Of a DNA stretch of 20,652 bases, positions 14,878-20,652 are shown piece by piece. The notes beneath the pieces were generated by a model. That model had not been told where the DNA came from. It saw only the letters and a list, made by a program, of their open reading frames with translations, and did no database searches. A program made the translations under genes and the position numbers. This DNA is from a virus: the IMG/VR virus record IMGVR_UViG_3300010885_082701, positions 1-20,652 of that record. One strand, 5' to 3'. The number at the start of each line of letters is the position of its first letter. Within the stretch, counting starts at the first letter, position 1.

Positions 14878-15872
14878 ACAGTATTATAAACGAACATAGG
14901 ACCGGCATTCTTAATCTTGCGGCTTTCTTCAGTTGGGTACTGTGCCTTAAGAGATGCCATTAGATCTTGCCACTGACTTGTAATCTTAGTCCAATTGAAT
15001 CTGCTATCTGCATACGTCTTTGTAAGCTTAAGATAGTCTTGAATCTGTTCTGTATTTACAATATCAATAGCGTTCTTAAGTGCGAAGTAGAAAGTACCTG
15101 CATGCTCTTGAACGTCGTCTGAACCTTGATACATGAAATTAAGCCCACCAGAAGTATCAATCAAACCGCCTCGGTTAGGATGCACGCAAAGTAGGCCGGC
15201 CGACATTGCTTCAATAAGCGACCGGCTATTGCATTCAGTCCAGATTGAAGGATACGCAAAAATATGTGCCTTTTGTAGAGCAGCTCGCACATCATCATTA
15301 GAGGCGTACGAATGATAATTGATCTTTGGATGTGCGCGCATGCGTTCATACAAAGGCTCGAACTGCTTGTCAGCATCATCCCAGCCATAGATCTTAAAGC
15401 TAGAATATACGTCAAGCACGATATTATCGTATTCCTCTGCAAGCTTTTCAAAGACTGGTACAAGTAGTCCTAGCCCGCGCTGAGGTGTAGATGTGTAGAT
15501 AAGACGAATCTCATCTTTACTCTTCTCTACAAAAGGAATTGGATCGATTGCCGTTTCGATAATAGTCGAGTGCGTATCGTATGGAACACCTAGCATGTGC
15601 TGATATCGGTAGTATTGCCACTGACCGCAGAAGACTAGCTTGTGAAACCGTCCGCGGCTAATCTCATCCTTAAGGTGATTAGTCTCTGGATCTTCTGGTA
15701 AGTCATGAAGCCAATAGATCCGAATCTTATCATCTTCTAGGTCTCTTACTCTGGAGCAAATAACCTGAAATTCATCCGCAGCATCCGGTGGAAGTCTTTC
15801 TGCAAGACCTCGTTTCATCATTTCAGTACCGCCCTGCGAATTCTTCGATACTTCATTTTCCTCAAAAGCCAT
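14874..15872 (-). CDS. GT4-type glycosyltransferase
   Basis: This 332-residue GT-B fold protein has the C-terminal nucleotide-sugar domain clear: IYTSTPQRGLGLLVPVFEKL (125-144), then YPSIWTECNSRSLIEAMSAG with the EX7E pair E213 and E221. The N-terminal domain is short and begins with a QGGTEMM motif usual at the acceptor side of GT4 enzymes. It probably transfers the sugar made by the neighbouring enzymes to host lipopolysaccharide, a virion protein or DNA; the acceptor is not visible. It overlaps the epimerase gene by 11 bases. Confidence 0.75.
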   Translation of the reverse strand: MAFEENEVSKNSQGGTEMMKRGLAERLPPDAADEFQVICSRVRDLEDDKIRIYWLHDLPEDPETNHLKDEISRGRFHKLVFCGQWQYYRYQHMLGVPYDTHSTIIETAIDPIPFVEKSKDEIRLIYTSTPQRGLGLLVPVFEKLAEEYDNIVLDVYSSFKIYGWDDADKQFEPLYERMRAHPKINYHSYASNDDVRAALQKAHIFAYPSIWTECNSRSLIEAMSAGLLCVHPNRGGLIDTSGGLNFMYQGSDDVQEHAGTFYFALKNAIDIVNTEQIQDYLKLTKTYADSRFNWTKITSQWQDLMASLKAQYPTEESRKIKNAGPMFVYNTV

Positions 15873-16848
15873 TTTTGTCTTCCCTATAACAATAAAACTC
15901 CCAACTGGAGCTAATAATAGATTCTATATTACCTTGATATTGAAAGCCAGTATCATTAATAAACTTATCAGGATTAGCAACTAGAAACCCTGGATCCCCT
16001 GGTCTCCTAGGGGCTAACGCATATGCAAGGTCAATTTTAACTACATCTTCAAACTTAGTAATAAGCTCGTTTAATGTTGTGCCTTGCTTTGTACCTAGAT
16101 TAAAAATATGCGCGCCAGGGTTGCTATTTAAGTATTCAATAGCAGTAAAATGTGCGCGGCACACATCATTAACATCAAGATAATCTCGTACTGCTGTACC
16201 ATCTTTAGTCTCATAGTCCGAACCATAAAGGCTAAATGGTTTGCCGCTATAAGCTGATTTACACAAAATCGGTATAATGTGAGAGGTATCAATACGGTCG
16301 CCTAGATCTTTATTAGCACCAGCAACATTAAAATATCTAAAGGTAACCGACGGTATCTTATAAAAACTAAAAAGTTTTTGTATAAGTTTTTCACACATCA
16401 GCTTAGATTTGCCATATTCATTAGGCGAACCCTTAGGACTATTTTCTAGAACGGGTTTTGAGATCTCTTTATAAACTGCAGCTGTACTAGAAAAAACTAT
16501 TTTACCGTTTCTTTCTACCCACCCTGATTGAGTAAGGTTATGCAGCATTCGTGCAGTATTGCCGACATTATTGTAATAGAACAAAAAGGGCATCTCTTGA
16601 CTTAGCTTAACATCAGCGGATGCGGCTAAGTGAAATACAGTAGAAATGTTTAGTTCTTTACAGGCTTCTGCAAATTTAATATCAGATATGCAGCAGTCGA
16701 GAACTCGATCCACATAAGCGGGCTGATCTAGATTTGTATATTCATGGTCTACACCTAAAACACTATAGCCAAGCATTTTGCAATGCTTGGCTAGTATATC
16801 GCCGATATAACCCTTACTTCCTGTTATTGCTATCCAATGATGATCCAT
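15862..16848 (-). CDS. NAD-dependent sugar epimerase, GalE-like
   Basis: This 328-residue extended SDR protein has the NAD-binding GSKGYIG (10-16), HLAASADV, FSSTAAVY (119-126) and the catalytic Y145-x3-K149 (YGKSK). FRYFNVAGA, GTAVRDYLDVNDVCRAH and RRPGDP are typical of UDP-glucose 4-epimerase (GalE). GalE interconverts UDP-glucose and UDP-galactose. Within a heptose module it might act on another nucleotide sugar. It starts inside the last codons of the nucleotidyltransferase gene (35-base overlap) with only a weak ribosome site. Confidence 0.75.
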   Translation of the reverse strand: MDHHWIAITGSKGYIGDILAKHCKMLGYSVLGVDHEYTNLDQPAYVDRVLDCCISDIKFAEACKELNISTVFHLAASADVKLSQEMPFLFYYNNVGNTARMLHNLTQSGWVERNGKIVFSSTAAVYKEISKPVLENSPKGSPNEYGKSKLMCEKLIQKLFSFYKIPSVTFRYFNVAGANKDLGDRIDTSHIIPILCKSAYSGKPFSLYGSDYETKDGTAVRDYLDVNDVCRAHFTAIEYLNSNPGAHIFNLGTKQGTTLNELITKFEDVVKIDLAYALAPRRPGDPGFLVANPDKFINDTGFQYQGNIESIISSSWEFYCYREDKNGF

Positions 16849-17452
16849 AATTATAGCTGCAACTCATATCTGTGTTTATTAGACTTGCTGGTTGTGCACC
16901 GTACATTGAGCCAATGTCCCCGCCACCACTACCGATTGTAATAGTATCTACTCCTGCAGCACCTACAATTACGTCAGAGCTCATAGAGCTGAGACTTACT
17001 GAAAATGGATCACTTGGCTGTTGAGTATTTAAATTATACCTGTTAGTAACACGCGACCTCAGTTCCGTTGAACTGAACCTGTGCTGGCGCTTGTTGTAGA
17101 AAATTTCTATGTCGCGCTTTTGACACATTTCTCTGCCAGAAAGATCCTTATCCTTATACTCTTCCCCTACAATACGAATATTAATAGGGAGGAAGCTAAG
17201 AAGATCTTCTAGATCCTTCTCAGTAACATAAGGGATAATTTCATCTACGTACTTTACTGCTTGAAGTTGAATATACCTCTCAACTAGAGTTTGTACTGGC
17301 TTATTTTTCCATGACCGATCTGCTGAAGGATCTACTTGAAGACCTACAATCAAGTAATCACATACATCCTTTGCCTGCCTTAACATATCGATATGACCGG
17401 CATGCAACAAATCAAAAGTCGAGCAGGTAAAGCCTACTTTTTGACCATACAT
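16814..17452 (-). CDS. Nucleotidyltransferase (cytidylyltransferase-like) with a C-terminal extension
   Basis: This is a 212-residue protein. Residues 5-135 form a TagD/HldE-C-type nucleotidyltransferase: GFTCSTFDLLHAGHI with the H17-x-G-H20 motif, RSWKNKPVQTLVERYIQL, and the closing FSSTELRSRV (126-135). Members activate glycerol 3-phosphate (CDP), ethanolamine phosphate or heptose 1-phosphate. In this module activation of heptose 1-phosphate is the best fit, but the nucleotide used cannot be read from sequence. The family usually ends near residue 135. Here about 70 further residues follow, rich in Ser and Gly (VIVGAAGVDTITIGSGGG, then YGAQPASLINTD), with no known match. First gene of the sugar module. 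Confidence 0.7.
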   Translation of the reverse strand: MYGQKVGFTCSTFDLLHAGHIDMLRQAKDVCDYLIVGLQVDPSADRSWKNKPVQTLVERYIQLQAVKYVDEIIPYVTEKDLEDLLSFLPINIRIVGEEYKDKDLSGREMCQKRDIEIFYNKRQHRFSSTELRSRVTNRYNLNTQQPSDPFSVSLSSMSSDVIVGAAGVDTITIGSGGGDIGSMYGAQPASLINTDMSCSYNYGSSLDSNNRK

Positions 17453-17471
17453 GATAAATTCCTATATCAAA

Positions 17472-17741
17472 TTAATTATTAAATGAAAATTCTGTAACGC
17501 TATCCCATCTAAAGGATCTCCATGCCTGCTTGTCTAGATCAAAGACAGGCTGGACTTCAGCATTAGCATTCTTAACGCGTTCAGTTTTCTTCTCATACTG
17601 AGGTACCAAACCTTCGCTAAGCGTACATCTCATTTCCCTATTTTCACCATTAGTCTTAGTAAACTTAATTACTACTTCTTGGGTGTTAAGGATGTTACGC
17701 AATACTTCTTTATCAGTATCAATAGCGAAATTATTACTCAC
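17472..17741 (-). CDS. WYL_2/DUF2693-like small protein
   Basis: This 89-residue protein starts at GTG (17739-17741), supported by GAGAGG 5-10 bases upstream and by an 8-base overlap with the preceding gene. A longer frame back to 17801 would lie inside that gene. VVIKFTKTNGENREMRCTLS, then FDLDKQAWRSFRWDSVTEF, matches the SH3-like fold family often found in T4-like phages of aquatic bacteria. The function is unknown; nucleic-acid or protein binding is suspected for the fold. Confidence 0.65.
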   Translation of the reverse strand: MSNNFAIDTDKEVLRNILNTQEVVIKFTKTNGENREMRCTLSEGLVPQYEKKTERVKNANAEVQPVFDLDKQAWRSFRWDSVTEFSFNN

Positions 17742-17904
17742 TGCTTTCCTCTCTTGCTTTAAATGTCTTCTTCTTTGCTTCTTCAAAGCTAATAGTCGCA
17801 TTAATAAAGAGGTCCTTAAGGACGCTCTTCTTACCTGCGTTCTTTTCTAGGCAAACAAGTCGCTTAAGATCTCGGGGCATTTTAAAAGTTGAGTTTGTTT
17901 TCAT
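17734..17904 (-). CDS. 56-residue basic protein, unknown
   Basis: The ATG at 17902-17904 overlaps the previous stop as ATGA and follows a lysine-rich AAAGGAA site. The protein begins MKTNSTFKMPRDLKRLVCLE and ends in a helical charged tail (FEEAKKKTFKAREESSE). The opening resembles that of ribbon-helix-helix or small DNA-binding proteins, but the match is loose. The overlap at both ends supports a real gene. The function is unknown. Confidence 0.55.
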   Translation of the reverse strand: MKTNSTFKMPRDLKRLVCLEKNAGKKSVLKDLFINATISFEEAKKKTFKAREESSE

Positions 17905-18101
17905 TTTCCTTTGTTCACTATAGTATGTGCTTCTTTAGCGAGCTTTTGTACTCGCCCGTTGCACTTAATAACATAAAAAGTACGACCGTCAATTTCTTCT
18001 TCGTTAATAATATCACCAATAGTACTAGTATTATTAAACGCGTTCTTTAAAGTAACGTTTTCTCTAATTTTATATTCAGGTTTCCGAAAGTTTGTCTTCA
18101 T
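17901..18101 (-). CDS. Small protein, possible SH3-like fold
   Basis: This 66-residue protein has regular strand-turn sequence (YKIRENVTLKNAFNNTSTIG, then GRTFYVIKCNGRVQKLAKE) typical of a small beta-barrel of the SH3/KOW kind. No conserved motif identifies it. It overlaps the membrane-protein gene upstream by 26 bases and the next gene by ATGA. A weak ribosome site (GAAGATAAA) precedes the ATG. Confidence 0.5.
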   Translation of the reverse strand: MKTNFRKPEYKIRENVTLKNAFNNTSTIGDIINEEEIDGRTFYVIKCNGRVQKLAKEAHTIVNKGK

Positions 18102-18423
18102 TTAGTTTATCTTCACTATTAACTGTAACACGCTTTGGTGGTATTTCTAGTTTATTCATTACATCAATTAAAAGCAACTCTTTTGTAGTCGACTGTGTAA
18201 TAAAATTACCATCTAGATCCCATGCATACCAGTAATTATCATTATATTTTAATTCTAACGGTACAATCCAGTCATCTGGTAGTGTGTCAACAATATTCTC
18301 TGAATTTTCTTCATCTAGCTGTCTAAGGTCGTTATATCTTATAATAACTTTACCCACAAACTCGATAATTGTAAGCAGGCCAATTCCGATTAAAACAAAT
18401 TCTAATATGTTAGAAATTTGCAT
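18076..18423 (-). CDS. Membrane-anchored small protein, unknown
   Basis: This 115-residue protein has one N-terminal membrane segment at about 8-29 (EFVLIGIGLLTIIEFVGKVI), followed by a charged soluble part (NDLRQLDEENSENIVDTLPD, WYAWDLDGNFITQ, then IPPKRVTVNSED). There is no cleavage site of the signal-peptide kind, so it probably stays as a membrane anchor. The family is not recognised. It overlaps the gene upstream by 14 bases. Confidence 0.55.
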   Translation of the reverse strand: MQISNILEFVLIGIGLLTIIEFVGKVIIRYNDLRQLDEENSENIVDTLPDDWIVPLELKYNDNYWYAWDLDGNFITQSTTKELLLIDVMNKLEIPPKRVTVNSEDKLNEDKLSET

Positions 18424-18637
18424 TTACTTCTTTCCATTTATTTTTAGTTAAGTTTATTAGGAATGAGCTGAGTTGCACTTCATCTAGCTTAAGTCTTTGC
18501 TGACCTGTAGAGCTTTTTTGAAGTAGGGCATAACCATATTGCTCTCTAAAGATACTAATTTCTTTATCTTCATTAATAAACTTATGAATAGGTTTAAGGT
18601 TTGAGTAGTCGTAACTGAATCCGCTGATAGTTTTCAT
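18410..18637 (-). CDS. Small protein, unknown
   Basis: This 75-residue protein (MKTISGFSYDYSNLKPIHKF at the start, YGYALLQKSSTGQQRLKLDE in the middle) has a GAGGA ribosome site (GAGGAGGATAT just before the ATG). It has no cysteines, membrane segment or known motif. It lies 17 bases after the RuvC-like gene and probably belongs to the same transcript. Confidence 0.5.
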   Translation of the reverse strand: MKTISGFSYDYSNLKPIHKFINEDKEISIFREQYGYALLQKSSTGQQRLKLDEVQLSSFLINLTKNKWKEVNANF

Positions 18638-18654
18638 ATATCCTCCTCAGAGAA

Positions 18655-19212
18655 TTATACTACCTTTTTATAATCCAAGCAACCAGTTTTACAGATGTAG
18701 AAGCTATCAATTAGGTCAGAAGAAGGGTTCCACTGCTTAGGTGAAAGGTTAAATAATGCTTTGAAATTGAAATTTGTTTCTTGCAAGAATGCTGTTTCCA
18801 TGGCTTCTTTATTAGCATTTCCTTTACCAGTAGCAATCTTTTTTACTACTGTTGGTGGTATAGTAACAAAACTAACGTTATTAAGCCATAAAATATATTT
18901 AAGTACACCGGTATTTTCTGCTATATGAAATACTCTACCGGTTGAACCAAAACTATAGTCTTCGATAAAAACTCGATTAACCCCATATTCCCCAATAACA
19001 TCCATTACCCAGGTTGAGATGTTTCTATATCTCTCGTATTGAGAATTATAAAATGGAAATAGCTGACTATTAACATTAGCTTGACTGATGACCCTTTTTG
19101 GATTATCAGTCAAGCACTCGAACTTACAATACTCAAACGAAAAATCGTCTTCATCTAAGCATACGCAGATTGCTGGTGATGTAAGTGAAAGATCAATTCC
19201 TGCGCATATCAT
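18655..19212 (-). CDS. RuvC-like Holliday-junction nuclease
   Basis: This 185-residue RNase H-fold protein of the RuvC type carries acidic residues in order: D7 (CAGIDLSLTSPAI), E84 (VFIEDYSFGSTGRVFHIAEN) and D166/D169 (PSSDLIDSFYI). The sequence between (IPPTVVKKIATGKGNANKEA) matches the basic region of phage RuvC-like proteins. They cut branched DNA, which T4-like phages must resolve before packaging; T4 itself uses endonuclease VII for this. The gene starts at the last base of the zinc-ribbon gene. Confidence 0.7.
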   Translation of the reverse strand: MICAGIDLSLTSPAICVCLDEDDFSFEYCKFECLTDNPKRVISQANVNSQLFPFYNSQYERYRNISTWVMDVIGEYGVNRVFIEDYSFGSTGRVFHIAENTGVLKYILWLNNVSFVTIPPTVVKKIATGKGNANKEAMETAFLQETNFNFKALFNLSPKQWNPSSDLIDSFYICKTGCLDYKKVV

Positions 19213-19418
19213 TAATTGTAGCTGTCTGACAAACCTTCGTCATCTAAATCATCTTCATCTCCGTCAAAATCTTCTTCTTCCATTTCTTCTAGCAACCCTG
19301 CGCCGCAGAAAGGACAAAAAAGTACTGGTTCATCTAAGTCATCAGCTGGCTCTACTGTAAATTCAGCGTAGCAATCATAACAATACGTATTAGTATTACC
19401 TTCTTCTAGAGGGCTCAT
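19212..19418 (-). CDS. Zinc-ribbon protein with acidic tail
   Basis: This 68-residue protein has two CxxC knuckles, C13-x2-C16 and C35-x2-C38 (YCYDCYAEF and LFCPFCGAG), which should bind one zinc. After them comes a run of Asp and Glu to the end (EEMEEEDFDGDEDDLDDEG). The tail could mimic DNA or contact a basic protein. AGGAGC precedes the ATG. It overlaps the RuvC-like gene by one base, so the two may work together; this is inference. Confidence 0.65.
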   Translation of the reverse strand: MSPLEEGNTNTYCYDCYAEFTVEPADDLDEPVLFCPFCGAGLLEEMEEEDFDGDEDDLDDEGLSDSYN

Positions 19419-19428
19419 AATGCTGCTC

Positions 19429-19911
19429 CTATTGAGTTTTAACGTATTTTTTCCAAGCTTCTATCCAATTTGAAGAGATAGCCTGTTGTGCTTCTTTAAG
19501 AGTAATCTCGCCCTTGCATACCTTAGCACGCAATGTATTTTCTAATCCATCTTTCATATGCGCGTTCCACTGGCCTGCATAAGATTGAGGCCATAGATTC
19601 TTAATATCGTTCGAGCCGCCTAGTTGAAGACTAATTAGGTGATCAATCTCGCATCCAACTTTAGGGTCGCAATACCCCTTATAGTTGCCTTCCATGCCAT
19701 ATTTTCGATATGCTAATAGCTTGGTGGCTTCCGTAACATTGCGAACCTTAGTTCCGTCTGCTTTTACTCCGCTAGTATATCCTCTAACGCAGATAACTTC
19801 TTTTGTTGCAGACGCGTCAATATCGCCAGGGGTGATTGTAGAGTTAGGTAAATCAGCTGAAAAAGCGTTTGACACCATTAAAAATAAACTAAGAAATACT
19901 ACGCGGCCCAT
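19429..19911 (-). CDS. Secreted HNH-nuclease-like protein
   Basis: This is a 160-residue protein from the ATG at 19909-19911, with GGGAGGA just upstream; the longer frame starts at a TTG inside nrdB. It has a classical signal peptide (MGRVVFLSLFLMVSNAFSA, cleavage likely before D20). The C-terminal half has an HNH-like centre: EIDHLISLQLGGSNDIKNLW (88-107) with D90, H91 and N105, followed by a helix with W114 and H118. Related secreted bacterial proteins are annotated as HNH nucleases. Four cysteines remain after cleavage, fitting a periplasmic fold. A periplasmic nuclease in a phage might attack DNA of competing phages or salvage DNA; this is inference. It overlaps nrdB by 13 bases. Confidence 0.7.
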   Translation of the reverse strand: MGRVVFLSLFLMVSNAFSADLPNSTITPGDIDASATKEVICVRGYTSGVKADGTKVRNVTEATKLLAYRKYGMEGNYKGYCDPKVGCEIDHLISLQLGGSNDIKNLWPQSYAGQWNAHMKDGLENTLRAKVCKGEITLKEAQQAISSNWIEAWKKYVKTQ

Positions 19912-20652
19912 ACATCCTCCCAAGTGCCAGACAATGCACCTTTTGCATAATCTGTTGCTCTGTTTTCAAAAAAGTTAGTGTGCGTTGGTGCATTTATCAT
20001 CTCTTCTACCCACGGTAATGGGTTTCTCTTAACTTTATATATTCCCTTGAGACCAAGTGAGATAAGGCGACGATCAGCAATGTAGCGAATATAATGCTTA
20101 ACATCCTCAGCTGTAAGAGATGGCATGTCCCCCATACTAAAAGACAAGTCAATAAATTTGTCCTCAAGTTCCACCATTTTTTCAGCAATAGTATAGATAT
20201 TTCCCTTAAGTTCATCATTCCATAACTCTTTATTTTCTTCTATATATGTTCTAAACAATTTAATCATAGATTCAGCATGCATTGTTTCATCAACAATGGA
20301 CCAGGTTACTATCTGTCCCATGCCCTTCATTAGACCGTGTCTGGGGAAGTTGAGAAGCATAATAAACGAGCTGAATAGTTGCATACCTTCGGTAAAGGCA
20401 GAAAAAGCAGCAATATTACTAGCTACTGATGCTGGTGTACCGTTCTTATGAGATAACTCAACAAAATATTCATGCTTATCTCTCATGGACTGATATTCTA
20501 GAAACTCACCATAAGTTGCTTCAGGCATACCTAGAGTTTCAATAAGGTGACTATAAGCAGCAATATGCAATGCTTCACGAGCTGCAAAACCAAGCAACAT
20601 CATACGCACTTCTGGTTGCGTAAAATAAGGAAGATAGTTCTTGACGTATCCA
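19899..20652 (-). CDS. nrdB: Ribonucleotide reductase class Ia small subunit, N-terminus beyond window
   Basis: The frame runs in from the right edge (GYVKNYLPYFTQPEVR) and ends at 19899. It is the C-terminal 250 residues of NrdB. REALHIAAY has the iron ligands E and H and the radical tyrosine at the spacing of E. coli E115, H118 and Y122. FTEGMQLFSSF supplies the next glutamate and VDETMHAESMIKLF the last Glu and His. The C-terminal tail (NFFENRATDYAKGALSGTWE) should dock to the large subunit NrdA, expected further upstream. The enzyme makes deoxynucleotides for phage replication in the cytosol. The start lies outside the window. Confidence 0.92.
   Translation of the reverse strand, partial: GYVKNYLPYFTQPEVRMMLLGFAAREALHIAAYSHLIETLGMPEATYGEFLEYQSMRDKHEYFVELSHKNGTPASVASNIAAFSAFTEGMQLFSSFIMLLNFPRHGLMKGMGQIVTWSIVDETMHAESMIKLFRTYIEENKELWNDELKGNIYTIAEKMVELEDKFIDLSFSMGDMPSLTAEDVKHYIRYIADRRLISLGLKGIYKVKRNPLPWVEEMINAPTHTNFFENRATDYAKGALSGTWEDVWAA

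Overview
The window looks like one arm of a T4-like (contractile-tailed) phage genome from an aquatic, AT-rich host. Every supportable gene is on the minus strand, the genes are densely packed, and many are joined by TAATG or ATGA overlaps. T4-type marker genes are present: class Ia ribonucleotide reductase small subunit (nrdB), T4-type RNase H, a PD-(D/E)XK exonuclease, a RuvC-like nuclease and a WYL_2/DUF2693 protein. A perfect T4-type late promoter octamer (TATAAATA) lies in front of the tail-fibre block.

In transcription order (high to low coordinates) the layout is as follows. (1) 20652-17472: nrdB (cut by the window edge), a secreted HNH-nuclease-like protein, a zinc-ribbon protein, a RuvC-like nuclease and five small proteins. 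(2) 17452-13323: a sugar module of nucleotidyltransferase, GalE-like epimerase, glycosyltransferase, GHMP heptose kinase (HddA-like) and phosphoheptose isomerase (GmhA-like). (3) 13323-10271: RNase H, a small conserved phage protein, two tiny proteins, an FmdB-like protein, an exonuclease and a possible helix-turn-helix protein, closed by an intrinsic terminator. (4) 10221-8794: a small protein, a DUF932 gene interrupted by an in-frame amber codon, and a tiny gene that encodes an unmistakable PqqA peptide, the 23-residue precursor of the redox cofactor PQQ; a terminator follows. (5) 8792-1: late structural genes. These are two paralogous collagen-like fibre proteins, an unknown protein, an FN3/glycine-rich adhesin-like protein, a prolyl/lysyl-hydroxylase-like 2OG oxygenase, a peroxiredoxin, a triple-LamG protein and a beta-helix-type fibre cut by the left edge. 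Between the last two lie a Bfd-like ferredoxin, a small membrane protein and what looks like the acceptor half of a two-piece tmRNA.

The most notable element is the phage pqqA. It supplies only the substrate peptide, so the host must own PqqB-E. A PQQ-dependent host, such as a methylotroph using a PQQ methanol dehydrogenase, is therefore the best guess. The tmRNA acceptor half points the same way: as I recall, two-piece tmRNAs have been reported in myophages of OM43 methylotrophs and of SAR11. Host identity remains an inference. A second notable association is an iron/2OG hydroxylase beside fibre proteins whose collagen repeats carry lysine at most Y positions, which suggests hydroxylated virion fibres.
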